The position numbers were made by a program, and so were the translations under genes. DNA of 64,000 nucleotides, taken from NCBI GenBank assembly GCA_017656235.1, contig JACDOF010000001.1:62001-126000 (forward strand), read 5' to 3'. Shown here one piece after another: positions 25,694 to 34,419 of this stretch. How positions within the stretch are numbered: position 1 is the stretch's first letter; each line of letters begins with the position of its first letter. The notes under the pieces were generated by a model that saw only the letters and a list, made by a program, of their open reading frames with translations, had not been told where the DNA came from and did no database searches. The stretch is from Brevibacillus sp. (GTDB taxonomy: Bacteria > Bacillota > Bacilli > Brevibacillales > Brevibacillaceae).

Positions 25694-25734
25694 AAAAAAA
25701 GAGTTAGTGATTCTTTCAAACTAACTCTTTTTTT
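25694..25734 (+). terminator. Attenuating terminator between dctP and dctQ of TRAP 3
   Basis: Arms 25694-25708 and 25720-25734 pair over 15 bp with an 11-base loop, and seven T residues form the 3' arm end. It is a textbook intrinsic terminator placed inside the operon, expected to favour expression of the binding protein. Confidence 0.85.
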
Positions 25735-25755
25735 AAATCGTTGGGGGGAGGAACA

Positions 25756-26253
25756 ATGTTAAAGGTATTAAACAAAATCGAAAATATTTTTGTGGTCGTC
25801 ACCATTTTCCTGGCCACCGTTCTCGTATTTGTCAATGTCGTCCTGCGCGCTTTTGGCGCGGGGACGACCTGGTCCGAAGAGCTGATTCGCTATTTGATCA
25901 TCTGGCTTACCTTTATTGGCGGGAGCATCTGTGTCAGAAAAGGGGAGCATGTCGGGATTGAACTGCTTCCGGAGTTTCTTCCCAATCGGTTCAAACGGGT
26001 GCTGCGCATCATCGTGAACGTCATTGTCATTTCATTTTTGCTCTTTCTCCTCAAATACAGCGTCGAACTGACTCAGTTTAACTTCCAAACCGGACAAACC
26101 GCCCCAGCGTTGGGGATACCGATGTATATCGTATATTTGTGCCTGCCGATTGGCGCCCTTTTGATGATAATCCGCTATGCGGCGGATATTGTGGAGGCGT
26201 GGAGAAACACGCAAGAGGCTGACCATGACATGAACGGGAAAGAAGGTGAATGA
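25756..26253 (+). CDS. TRAP transporter small permease, DctQ family (TRAP 3)
   Basis: A 165-residue protein with four membrane helices and the DctQ blocks NVVLRAFGAGTTWSEELIRY and GSICVRKGEHVGIELL. A strong GGGGGGAGG site precedes the ATG at 25756. Its stop is one base upstream of the GTG start chosen for dctM. It completes the membrane part of TRAP 3 with DctM. Confidence 0.9.
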   Translation: MLKVLNKIENIFVVVTIFLATVLVFVNVVLRAFGAGTTWSEELIRYLIIWLTFIGGSICVRKGEHVGIELLPEFLPNRFKRVLRIIVNVIVISFLLFLLKYSVELTQFNFQTGQTAPALGIPMYIVYLCLPIGALLMIIRYAADIVEAWRNTQEADHDMNGKEGE

Positions 26254-26254
26254 C

Positions 26255-27535
26255 GTGACGCTATTCCTTATTGTCCTTTTATTTGTCCTGCTATTGATCA
26301 GTGTTCCCATCTTTGCCGCTGTCTCCTTTTCCACTTCGCTTGCGATGATGCTGTTTACCGACACCAACCCGTTGATCATGGTACAGCGTCTGTTTGGCGG
26401 GATCGACAGGTTTACGTTGATGTCCATGCCGTTTTTTATTTTGGCAGCCAATGCGATGGATGTGGGCGGGCTGTCCTCCCGGATCTTGCGGTGGGCCCGA
26501 GCGCTTGTCGGCCATATTAGCGGCGGGGTGGCGATGACAACGCATGTGGCGTCGATGTTCTTCGGTTCTCTGTCAGGTTCGTCGCCTGCCACTGTAATCG
26601 CGATCGGGAAGATCATGTATCCGGAGCTTTTGCGCCAGGGATATTCCAAAAACTTTGCCAGCGGCTTGATCACGTCCACAGGCTCCATTTCGCTGATTAT
26701 TCCGCCAAGTCTTACCTTGATTATTTATGCCACCGTCACCAATACTTCGGTCGGGGCGCTGTTCATGGCTGGATTGACAGCGGGGATCGTGTTTGGGTGT
26801 GTGGGCCTCCTTTACATCTGGTTGTACGCCAAAATGAACAAGCTGCCCCGTCAGGAGCGGGCTCCCTTGCCGGAGCTTTGGGAGAGCACGAAGAGTGCCA
26901 GCTGGGCATTGCTGGTGCCCATCATTATTCTGGGTGGAATTTATCTCGGTGTGTTTACAGCTACGGAAGCTGCCGGTGTCTCCGCCATTTATGCCATCTT
27001 CATCGGAATGTTTGTATACAGGGAGATTGATTTGAAAAAATTGTATCAGCTGTGTCTCTCTTCGGCTGTCACATCCGCCCAGGTGATGATCCTGGTAGCT
27101 GCGGCCTCCACTTTTGGGTGGCTGTTGACGGTGGGCCAGGTACCGCAGTCCCTTGCCCATTTTTTAACTGAAAACTTTACGACTACGTGGTCGTTCCTGT
27201 TGTTTCTCAATGTTCTTCTCCTGCTTGTCGGCATGTTCATGGAGGGGACGTCCGCCATCGTCATCCTGGCGCCCCTGCTCTATCCTGCTGCCGTCGCGAT
27301 GGGGATTGACCCGATTCACCTGGGGATTTTGATTATTACCAACATGGCGATTGGCATGTATACGCCGCCGTTTGGGCTGAACATCTTCGTCGCCAACAGC
27401 ATAACCAAGATGAAGATGGTCGAATCGATTCCAGGAATTACCCGGTTTTTGCTTGTTTCCCTGATTGCTCTGCTCCTGATCACGTACGTCCCGCAAATCA
27501 GCACGTTTTTGCCTAATTTGGTGTACGGGACTTGA
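26255..27535 (+). CDS. TRAP transporter large permease, DctM family (TRAP 3)
   Basis: A 426-residue polytopic protein with DctM blocks GSLSGSSPATVIAIGKI and NMAIGMYTPPFGLNIF. I chose the GTG at 26255 (AGAAGGTG upstream); a GTG nine bases earlier in the same frame lies inside that site. It is the ion-coupled transport subunit. A hairpin at 27594-27629 follows before the pucR gene. Confidence 0.92.
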   Translation: MTLFLIVLLFVLLLISVPIFAAVSFSTSLAMMLFTDTNPLIMVQRLFGGIDRFTLMSMPFFILAANAMDVGGLSSRILRWARALVGHISGGVAMTTHVASMFFGSLSGSSPATVIAIGKIMYPELLRQGYSKNFASGLITSTGSISLIIPPSLTLIIYATVTNTSVGALFMAGLTAGIVFGCVGLLYIWLYAKMNKLPRQERAPLPELWESTKSASWALLVPIIILGGIYLGVFTATEAAGVSAIYAIFIGMFVYREIDLKKLYQLCLSSAVTSAQVMILVAAASTFGWLLTVGQVPQSLAHFLTENFTTTWSFLLFLNVLLLLVGMFMEGTSAIVILAPLLYPAAVAMGIDPIHLGILIITNMAIGMYTPPFGLNIFVANSITKMKMVESIPGITRFLLVSLIALLLITYVPQISTFLPNLVYGT

Positions 27536-27593
27536 AATGATGAATATTGCTCATGTGAAAAAAGAGAAAAGGGATTTCGCTCTTGATTGTTGA

Positions 27594-27629
27594 AAAGCTC
27601 AAGGAAAACTGTCGTTTTTCTTGAGCTTT
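27594..27629 (+). terminator. Hairpin between TRAP 3 and pucR
   Basis: Arms 27594-27609 and 27614-27629 pair almost perfectly over 16 positions around a 4-base loop. T residues lie in the 3' arm, but no long T-run follows. It probably reduces read-through into the regulator gene. Confidence 0.6.
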
Positions 27630-27679
27630 CCATTATGTAGAGGGGGGGAGGCATCAGTGGGGTAAGTGTAAAGGAAGCC

Positions 27680-29299
27680 ATGTCCATCGGGGGGTTGACC
27701 AAGTGCAGGATCGTCGCTGGAGAGCAGGGAGTGGATCGGCAGATCAAGCATGTAACGGTGATGGAGGTGCCGGATACGATCCAGTGGTTGAAGGGACAGG
27801 ATTTGCTGTTAACCAGCCTGTACCCGATCAAAGACGACCTGGAGGCGCAGCAAAAGCTGGTGAGCCAGTTGAGCGAAAAAGGCAGCGCCGCGTTGGCCAT
27901 CAAAACGCACCGCTTTGTTGACCAGGTTCCGGAAGTGATTGTGGAAGAAGCCAATCGCTTGCATTTCCCCGTTATTGAAATCGAACGGGAAATCTCCTAT
28001 TTGGACATTATTACGCCGTTGATGAATGTAATATTGGAGAACACCGCGCCCAAACAGGAAGATTATGGGGAACTGCTGCAGTGGATCACCGAACTGGCTT
28101 TAGGGGGAAAAGGGCTGGATGCGCTCGTTCAGGCATTGGACAAGGTGATGGAAAACCTGGTGACACTGGAGGCCGAACTGCCGTTCATCGAAGTCCCCGA
28201 TATACCGCATGAAATCACGCCGCTGACAGGAAGGCAGATCAATGAACTGCGCAAGTCGAAGCGCCCCCTGCGCATGGTCAGAAAGCTGAACGGTCAGAAC
28301 ACGCCGTGTATCGTCAGTCCCTTGATGTTGAACGAAGAAATAAACGGTTACATCACCTGTTGGCAGACGACGCGCGAGTTCCGCAAAATCGACTTTGATG
28401 TGTTGGAAAGAGCGATTCCCTTGTTTGCCCTGGAGTTTCTCAAAGTCAAGACGAAAATTGACGTGGAGCAGAAGTACAGGAATGACTTTTTATCAGAAGT
28501 GCTTCTCGGAAATATCAAAGGGGAACAAGAAGTCATTGAAAAAGCAAAAATCTACGGTTGGGATCTGTCCAGGGACTACCAGGTGATGGTGCTGGACGTG
28601 GATCAGTTTTCCTCCGTTGTGGAAGCGTACAAGTACGATGAAGTGATGATTCAGGAATTTAAGCGGAACCTCGTCGGGATTGTGGAGAACGCGGTAAAAA
28701 AAATGGAGCCGTCGTCCATCGTCGCCTTCTGGAGTGACAAGATCGTTGTTCTCTTTCCCATCAGCGTCCACATCGGATGCGAAAATATGAAAGAACACTT
28801 TTTGCGCACGGCCAACCAGTTGAAGCGGGACCTGCAAAGACACATTTCAGAAGTGACGTTCACGATCGGGATTGGCCGCTTCTATCAGGGGTTGGCGGGA
28901 ATCCATCAAGGATATAAAGATGCGCTTCAATCCATTCAGGTAGGCCGGAAAACATGGGGGAGGGACAGCGTCATCCATTTCGACTTCCTGGGGATTTACC
29001 GAATACTGGGGCAGTTTCACAATGACAAGGAACTGCTCGCCCTCTACCAGGAAACCATCGGGAAGTTGGAAGAGTATGATCAAAACCATCATGCCAGCCT
29101 GACGGAAACACTTCAGCAGTATTTTGCGTACGGCGGGCTGACAGAAACGGCGGAAAAGCTGTTCATTCATGTCAATACGTTGAAATATCGCTTGCGAAAG
29201 ATTGAACAGCTAACAGGTTTTCAGCTCAATGATGCTGAAGGCCGATTCAATCTGTATCTGGGGCTCAAACTGAAAGCAATGCTGCGAAACCGGTTGTGA
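27680..29299 (+). CDS. PucR-family transcriptional regulator (cyclic-ureide operon)
   Basis: A protein of 539 residues from the ATG at 27680. It has an N-terminal PucR domain (SIGGLTKCRIVAGEQGVDRQ), a central region and a C-terminal helix-turn-helix (GLTETAEKLFIHVNTLKYRLRKIEQLTG). PucR itself controls purine/ureide catabolism, which fits the genes downstream. The start is uncertain: family members usually begin a few residues earlier with a V-K-E-A motif. Here that motif is in frame (codons 27662-27679) but has no start codon. A GTG at 27657, well placed behind the G-rich ribosome site, is one base out of frame. See the finding on this point. Confidence 0.88.
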   Translation: MSIGGLTKCRIVAGEQGVDRQIKHVTVMEVPDTIQWLKGQDLLLTSLYPIKDDLEAQQKLVSQLSEKGSAALAIKTHRFVDQVPEVIVEEANRLHFPVIEIEREISYLDIITPLMNVILENTAPKQEDYGELLQWITELALGGKGLDALVQALDKVMENLVTLEAELPFIEVPDIPHEITPLTGRQINELRKSKRPLRMVRKLNGQNTPCIVSPLMLNEEINGYITCWQTTREFRKIDFDVLERAIPLFALEFLKVKTKIDVEQKYRNDFLSEVLLGNIKGEQEVIEKAKIYGWDLSRDYQVMVLDVDQFSSVVEAYKYDEVMIQEFKRNLVGIVENAVKKMEPSSIVAFWSDKIVVLFPISVHIGCENMKEHFLRTANQLKRDLQRHISEVTFTIGIGRFYQGLAGIHQGYKDALQSIQVGRKTWGRDSVIHFDFLGIYRILGQFHNDKELLALYQETIGKLEEYDQNHHASLTETLQQYFAYGGLTETAEKLFIHVNTLKYRLRKIEQLTGFQLNDAEGRFNLYLGLKLKAMLRNRL

Positions 29300-29668
29300 T
29301 CCGCCGCACATTGCTGCAGATGAGCTGAATTCCCGGCAATCAGGGTAGTAGGCACGCTTCTGAAAAGACGGTCACTTGACTCCAAGTAAGGTGGGGCGGT
29401 GACCGTTTTTTATTCATACCACCAATAAAACAGGCGTGTATTTGTCTTAACCGATGAAGAACTTCCAGCCGCCAACCAGTATAATTTCTAGTAAACCACA
29501 GCTTCACATGAAGGGGACAGATCGTTCATTGCCGTTCCGACTGGCCGATTTGCCTTGTCGTGATGATACGGACAAGAGACTTGGAAGACAAACGCACGAC
29601 GAGACGAAGGGGAAGAGGGGTTTGAACCAAGCGGACATGATCGCCAATTACTGACGGAGGAGAACATC
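29300..29668 (+). promoter_or_regulatory. Gap with terminator before the pyrK-like gene
   Basis: This 369-bp gap holds the pucR terminator (29368-29411) and then about 250 bp with a TATAAT at 29480-29485 that could be a -10 box. Its -35 partner is weak. Short open frames here lack ribosome sites and family features, so I do not call a gene. Confidence 0.45.
29368..29411 (+). terminator. Terminator behind the second pucR gene
   Basis: An 8-bp perfect stem (29368-29375 with 29399-29406) with a 23-base loop, followed by T residues to 29411. Confidence 0.7.
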
Positions 29669-30454
29669 ATGAAAGCAGTACGACTTCAGGTTATAAGCAA
29701 TAAGCAGGTGAGTCAGCGTTACTGGCATATGGTCGTTGACTCGTCCCTGCTTGGCGAGACCGTAATGCCGGGACAATTTTTTCACATCAGGTGTGCGGAT
29801 GAGTATTACCCCTTTTTGCGCCGGCCGCTAAGCATTTACCGAATCAACAAAAGGGAGCAAACGCTCGAATTTTTGTATCTGGTAAAAGGGCTGGGGACCA
29901 AACGCATGACAGAGATTGCTCCCGGGGCCGAGGTGGACGTATTTGGCCCGTTGGGAAAAGGATTTACCTTGCACGACAGTTGGGACACCATCCTCTTGTT
30001 GGCCAGGGGAGTGGGGATTGCAACGCTTGCTGCCTTGGCTCAAGAAGCGGCCGAAAAGGGGATTCGCTGTGTTGCCGTTTTAAGCGCAAGGTCGCGTAAT
30101 GATTTGTTGGCGACCGAGACCTTGCAAGGTTTTGGCGCTGAAGTGTACAAAGTGACCGAAGAAGAAGGAACCAGTGACGTTGAACATGTACGGGAGATCA
30201 TCCATGCGATCATGGCGAAGAACGACATAAAAGCAGCGTATGTGTGCGGTTCCAAACGGCTTTCCTTGCTGCTTAAAGAGATTGTGCGGGAAAAGCGGAT
30301 TCCTGCAGAAATTGCCCTGGAGGAGCATATGGGGTGCGCAATGGGAGTCTGTTTCGCTTGCGTTTGTGATCTTCAGGAAGAAGAGGGGCTTCGTACCGTC
30401 AGAGTGTGCCGGGAAGGCCCGGTGTTTCCATTGGAAAAGGTTGTGATTCCATGA
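29669..30454 (+). CDS. PyrK-like electron transfer flavoprotein with [2Fe-2S] cluster
   Basis: A 261-residue homologue of dihydroorotate dehydrogenase electron-transfer subunit PyrK. It has an N-terminal FAD domain (RRPLSIYRIN), an NAD-binding domain and the C-terminal cysteine cluster in GCAMGVCFACVCDLQ with a last Cys in VRVCREGP. PyrK links NAD(H) to class 1B dihydroorotate dehydrogenase. It overlaps the PyrD-like gene by ATGA. These genes sit with a TRAP transporter, a PucR regulator and hydrolases rather than with pyrimidine synthesis genes, so a catabolic paralogue is likely (inference). Confidence 0.88.
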   Translation: MKAVRLQVISNKQVSQRYWHMVVDSSLLGETVMPGQFFHIRCADEYYPFLRRPLSIYRINKREQTLEFLYLVKGLGTKRMTEIAPGAEVDVFGPLGKGFTLHDSWDTILLLARGVGIATLAALAQEAAEKGIRCVAVLSARSRNDLLATETLQGFGAEVYKVTEEEGTSDVEHVREIIHAIMAKNDIKAAYVCGSKRLSLLLKEIVREKRIPAEIALEEHMGCAMGVCFACVCDLQEEEGLRTVRVCREGPVFPLEKVVIP

Positions 30455-31371
30455 GTGTGACGTTCAACTTGGAGGTATCGATTGGCAAGCTGCGCTTAAA
30501 AAATCCGATCATGCCCGCCTCTGGTGCTTTCGGGGAAGACATGGAAGAGGTCATTGACTTCAATCGGTTGGGAGCGGTCGTGCCCAAAAGCATTACCAAA
30601 TATCCGAGAAGAGGAAATGCCACGCCCCGGGTTTGTGAGACACCGGCTGGCATGATCAATTCCATCGGCATTCAGAGCAAAGGCCTGGAGTACTATTTGG
30701 CCAAAACACTTCCCTACTATACCAAATACGAAACGCCCTTGATCTCCAGTATTTCCGCGGACTCGATTGACGAGTTTGCGGAAATGGCCGAAATCATCGC
30801 CAGAGAAGAGGTTGTCAAGGCACTCGAGTTAAACATCTCCTGTCCCAATCTGAAAGGAAACGGCGTCGCTTTCGGGATGGACGCCGACATCACTCATCAG
30901 TTGATTCGCAAGGTAAGGACGGTGACAGACAAACCGATCATCGCCAAACTGACTCCGAATGTAACGAGAATCCAGGATATTGCGATTGCTGCGGAGGAAG
31001 CAGGAGCTGACGGTTTGAACGTGGCCAACACCATCCTGGCGATGGCGATTGATGTCCATACGCGCAAGCCGAAGATCGGCAACGTCATGGGCGGCATCTC
31101 GGGACCTGCCATCAAGCCGATCATTGTCCGCATGATCTATCAGGTGCATCAGGTGTGCAAACTGCCGATCATCGGATGCGGCGGGGTAATGACGGGAGAA
31201 GATGCAATTGAAATGATGCTGGCCGGGGCCACCGCGGTCCAGGTCGGGACGGCCAACTTTATCAATCCCACGGCGATGCTGGATATTCTCGAAGAGATCA
31301 AAGCGTATATGAAGACGTATCAGATCCAGAACATCACCGACATCATCGGCCAGGTGAAGATTGACGCTTAA
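30451..31371 (+). CDS. Dihydroorotate dehydrogenase-like protein, class 1B (PyrD-like)
   Basis: A 306-residue FMN enzyme of the dihydroorotate dehydrogenase family. Seen are NPIMPASGAFG, the substrate-binding NSIGIQSKG, the catalytic-loop Cys in ELNISCPN, KLTPNVT and the FMN-phosphate block GCGGVMTGEDAIEMMLAGA. The start ATG overlaps the PyrK-like stop, as in a two-subunit class 1B enzyme. In the biosynthetic direction it oxidises dihydroorotate. Beside a dihydroorotase-like and a carbamoyl-amino-acid hydrolase gene it may instead reduce orotate for breakdown, as described for anaerobic orotate fermenters. Dihydropyrimidine dehydrogenase activity is the alternative. Confidence 0.88.
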   Translation: MSVTFNLEVSIGKLRLKNPIMPASGAFGEDMEEVIDFNRLGAVVPKSITKYPRRGNATPRVCETPAGMINSIGIQSKGLEYYLAKTLPYYTKYETPLISSISADSIDEFAEMAEIIAREEVVKALELNISCPNLKGNGVAFGMDADITHQLIRKVRTVTDKPIIAKLTPNVTRIQDIAIAAEEAGADGLNVANTILAMAIDVHTRKPKIGNVMGGISGPAIKPIIVRMIYQVHQVCKLPIIGCGGVMTGEDAIEMMLAGATAVQVGTANFINPTAMLDILEEIKAYMKTYQIQNITDIIGQVKIDA

Positions 31372-31424
31372 AAGAGAGTTTCCGGGAGAATACGTGAGAG
31401 GGAAGGGGAAGGAGGGAGAGGCAT

Positions 31425-32681
31425 ATGAACGTCTCACGCATGGAACAGACTTTGCAAGAAATAAATCGCATCGGCCGGTCGACAAGGGGAATGATCCGGC
31501 TGGCCTACTCGCCGGAAGAACAGGCGGCACGAGACTATTTGGTTACGCTATGTAAACAGGCTGGTCTGCAGGTGAGAATAGACGCATGCGGCAACGTCAT
31601 CGCTCGCAGGGAAGGTCGGAATCCCGAGCTTCCCGCTGTGGCCTGCGGGTCCCATCTGGATACGGTGATTCAGGGCGGCAGATTTGACGGCACAATGGGT
31701 GTCGTCGCCGCGTTGGAGGTGGTCCGCAGCCTGAACGACAAGGGGATCGAGACGGAGCATCCCATCGAAATCATATGCTTTGCCTGTGAGGAATCCTCTC
31801 GTTTTGGTGTTTCCACAATCGGCAGCAAGGCAATGGCCGGGCTGTTGAAAAAAGAGCAGATCGCCCACTTGCGAGATAAAGACGGCGTTTCCATTCAAGA
31901 GGCATTTGCGGCATGTTCCCTTGACTTTTCGCAGATCGAACAGGCTGCGCGGAGGAAAGAGGAACTGCGCGTATTTTTTGAGCTGCATATCGAACAGGGG
32001 CCCGTCCTCGAACAAGAGCGAAAGCAAATTGGCATCGTGAACGGGATTGCTGCGCCTACCAGGCTGCAGGTAGTTGTACAAGGGAAAGCGTCGCACTCCG
32101 GTACGACTCCGATGCACCTGCGCAAGGATGCCCTGGCCGGGGCCGCAGAGATCGTTCTTGAGCTGGAACTGGCGGCAAAAGAAGAGGCGCATCACGGAAC
32201 GGTTGCCACCATTGGCGTCTGTGAAGTGAAGCCTGGTGCCATGAATGTGATCCCCGATTCGGTGGAATTAAAAGTGGATATTCGCGGTTGTTCTCCAGCA
32301 TCCAAGGCAGTCGTGTTGAAAAAGCTGATGTATGCGTTTGAAGCGGTCAAGGAGGAACGTGGGTTGGAGATTGACTGGCACCTGCTCAGTGAAGAACATC
32401 CGGTTCATCTCGATCCGGCCGTAGCCGCATCGATCGCGGATAGCTGTGAAAAACTGGGGTTCTCTTATCTTCACATGAGCAGTGGAGCGGGACATGACGC
32501 GATGAATATGGCCAAGCTGTGTCCGACAGGCCTGATCTTTGTTCCCTCAACCGATGGACTTAGTCATCATCCGGATGAGTATACGGCGATGGAGGATATT
32601 GCAGCAGGAGTTGCCTTGCTGGAAGAAGAGATCATGAAATGGTCAGGTGCGCACGTGAAAGAGAAAGTGGGAAAGGGCTGA
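31425..32681 (+). CDS. Zn-dependent N-carbamoyl-L-amino-acid/allantoate amidohydrolase (M20 family)
   Basis: A 418-residue M20-type hydrolase of the allantoate amidohydrolase/beta-ureidopropionase/N-carbamoyl-amino-acid hydrolase group. Metal and substrate blocks are GSHLDTVIQGGRFDG, CFACEESSRFG, FELHIEQGPVLE and SSGAGHDAMNMA. It hydrolyses an N-carbamoyl group to CO2, ammonia and a free amino acid. Next to a dihydroorotase-like gene, N-carbamoyl-aspartate is a natural substrate (ureidosuccinase, inference). AGGAGGGAGAGG precedes the ATG, and the stop overlaps the next start by one base (TGATG). Confidence 0.9.
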   Translation: MNVSRMEQTLQEINRIGRSTRGMIRLAYSPEEQAARDYLVTLCKQAGLQVRIDACGNVIARREGRNPELPAVACGSHLDTVIQGGRFDGTMGVVAALEVVRSLNDKGIETEHPIEIICFACEESSRFGVSTIGSKAMAGLLKKEQIAHLRDKDGVSIQEAFAACSLDFSQIEQAARRKEELRVFFELHIEQGPVLEQERKQIGIVNGIAAPTRLQVVVQGKASHSGTTPMHLRKDALAGAAEIVLELELAAKEEAHHGTVATIGVCEVKPGAMNVIPDSVELKVDIRGCSPASKAVVLKKLMYAFEAVKEERGLEIDWHLLSEEHPVHLDPAVAASIADSCEKLGFSYLHMSSGAGHDAMNMAKLCPTGLIFVPSTDGLSHHPDEYTAMEDIAAGVALLEEEIMKWSGAHVKEKVGKG

Positions 32682-34078
32682 TGCAAGTGCAGTGGGACCA
32701 CGTGATTCGCAATGGCATGATTGTTACGACTGACCAGATTTTCCAGGCGCATGTCTATGTGAAAGATGGAAAAATTGCGGCTGTCACGGCTGAAGCATTG
32801 GGCGGAACGGCGCGGGAAGAGACGGACGCTTCCGGGTGCTACGTCCTGCCCGGCCTGATCGATGTACACGTCCATTCCCGCGATCCGGGGGCGACACACA
32901 AGGAAGACTTTTTTCACTCCACGCAGGCGGCGGCAGCCGGCGGGATTACCACCATTTTTGAAATGCCGAATACCAATCCGCCGCTGAATAATGTGGAAAA
33001 CTTCCACAGACAGGTAAAAAACCTGCAGGAAAAGGCACACGTCGATTTTGGCATCTGGGCGATCTGCCTTGGGCATCTCAACCTGCGGGATATTCAGGCC
33101 CTGCATGAAGCAGGTGTGATCGGGTTTAAGTTTTTCTGGGGATATGCAGTGAACAGCAAAACCTATCAGCTTGTTTACAACTACAAGGTGGGCATGGAAG
33201 ATGTCATCCCTCCATTTACGGACGGGGAAGTGCTTGAGATCTTCCGGGAAGTGGCCAAGACCGGACAGATTTTGGCCATTCATGCCGAGAGCAGCGATAT
33301 CATCCACCATTTGACGAAACAGGTGGAGCGGAGCGGACGGCGTGATTACGAGGCATTCCTGGAAGCACGCCCCAATCTGGCAGAAGTGGTCACGGTCCAG
33401 ACAGGTATCGCCTTTGCCAAACATACCGGCGCACGCCTGCACATTCTGCACGTCAGCACAGGTGAAGCGGTTGATCTGGTGAAACAAGCCCAGGCCGAAG
33501 GCTATCCGGTTACGGCAGAGACATGTCCGCACTATCTGTTTCTCAGCAACGAAGACTACCCCAGGATTGGTCCGGCCATGAAAGTGTATCCGACTGTCAA
33601 GTATAAGAAAGATCAGGAGCGTTTGTGGCGCGGCATTGCGGAAGGCGTGGTCTCTGTCGTCTGCTCCGACCACGCGCCGCACACGGAGGAGGAAAAAGAC
33701 GGCGATCTCTGGTCGATCCCTGCCGGCATGTGCGGGGTGGAGACGCTTGCACCACTGCTGTTGAACGCCGTTCATGAAAAGAAGCTGACCCTGCAGCAAG
33801 TCGTCGCGGTCCTGTCCGAGAATCCAGCCAAACTGTTTGGCATCTACCCGCAAAAAGGTTCGCTGCAGGTAGGAACAGATGCCGACATTACGATTGTCGA
33901 CATGGAAAAGCGCTACACAATCAACCGGGAAAACCTGCGCAGCAAAAGCAAAATCACAGCGTTTGACGGCTTTTCAGGCACCGGCATGCCGGTAGCCACG
34001 ATCGTGCGCGGCCAAACCGTGATGAAAGACGGAGTCATCATCGGCTCTCCAGTTGGCCGTCTGGTTACTCCTCTGTAA
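32681..34078 (+). CDS. Dihydroorotase/allantoinase family cyclic amidohydrolase
   Basis: A 465-residue metal-dependent amidohydrolase. Seen are the metal-binding HVHSRDPG, MPNTNPP, a lysine in GFKFFWGY at the position that is carbamylated in allantoinases and hydantoinases, HAES, ILHVST and the late CSDHAPH. The family opens cyclic ureides: dihydroorotate, allantoin, hydantoins or dihydropyrimidines. Coupled one base behind the carbamoyl hydrolase, it gives the two hydrolytic steps of a ureide pathway in one unit. The presence of PyrD/PyrK homologues favours dihydroorotate. Allantoin is the main alternative, but no other purine genes are nearby. Confidence 0.88.
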   Translation: MQVQWDHVIRNGMIVTTDQIFQAHVYVKDGKIAAVTAEALGGTAREETDASGCYVLPGLIDVHVHSRDPGATHKEDFFHSTQAAAAGGITTIFEMPNTNPPLNNVENFHRQVKNLQEKAHVDFGIWAICLGHLNLRDIQALHEAGVIGFKFFWGYAVNSKTYQLVYNYKVGMEDVIPPFTDGEVLEIFREVAKTGQILAIHAESSDIIHHLTKQVERSGRRDYEAFLEARPNLAEVVTVQTGIAFAKHTGARLHILHVSTGEAVDLVKQAQAEGYPVTAETCPHYLFLSNEDYPRIGPAMKVYPTVKYKKDQERLWRGIAEGVVSVVCSDHAPHTEEEKDGDLWSIPAGMCGVETLAPLLLNAVHEKKLTLQQVVAVLSENPAKLFGIYPQKGSLQVGTDADITIVDMEKRYTINRENLRSKSKITAFDGFSGTGMPVATIVRGQTVMKDGVIIGSPVGRLVTPL

Positions 34079-34183
34079 ATCATCTATAATGAGAGAGGAG
34101 ACCAAGTGTGCACAAGCGGCGACGGCTTTGCGGCCACGTGGCAGCTCCCTGTCGCCGACATCTGGGGAAGGGTGATGGCTTGC

Positions 34184-34390
34184 ATGGATCGAGTGCATAG
34201 GGTTAAGATCGTGTCCGAGCTATTTGACTTGCTGAACGTGTATTCCTTTAAACGGGATCAACCGATTGATGAGGATACGGCCAATTTTTTTGAAAAAGTG
34301 AAACATTGCTGTGATTTGCTGGAGCTGGATTACGATGCGTTTAAAAAAGAGTTTGGATTAATGGATTCCCAAGATTTTTCAGGAAAATGA
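34184..34390 (+). CDS. Small hypothetical protein (68 residues)
   Basis: A short acidic, probably helical protein without cysteine pairs or membrane segments (MDRVHRVKIVSELFDLL at the start). I do not recognise a family. I chose the ATG at 34184, about nine bases behind GGAAGGG; an ATG nine bases earlier is also possible. It is the last plus-strand gene before a bidirectional terminator. Confidence 0.5.
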   Translation: MDRVHRVKIVSELFDLLNVYSFKRDQPIDEDTANFFEKVKHCCDLLELDYDAFKKEFGLMDSQDFSGK

Positions 34391-34394
34391 CTCA

Positions 34395-34419
34395 GAGCAC
34401 CCATGCGGGTGCTCTTTTT
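34395..34419. terminator. Bidirectional terminator
   Basis: An 8-bp perfect GC-rich stem (34395-34402 with 34407-34414), a 4-base loop and five T residues. It separates the small gene from the convergent sigma-54 activator gene, whose stop codon touches its end. Confidence 0.85.

Noticed and set aside
29454-29654. A 66-codon open frame before the PyrK-like gene
   Set aside because: There is no ribosome site, the composition is unlike the neighbouring genes, and an opposite frame is equally open. I treat the stretch as leader DNA.
29669-31371. PyrK/PyrD-like pair as part of pyrimidine biosynthesis
   Set aside because: No pyrimidine synthesis genes such as pyrB, pyrAA/AB, pyrF or pyrE are adjacent; the neighbours are a TRAP importer, a PucR regulator and degradative hydrolases. 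It cannot be excluded until the rest of the genome is known.
32567-33853. A 428-codon minus-strand frame opposite the dihydroorotase-like gene
   Set aside because: It is antisense to a gene with all amidohydrolase motifs, and no start signal or domain is seen.
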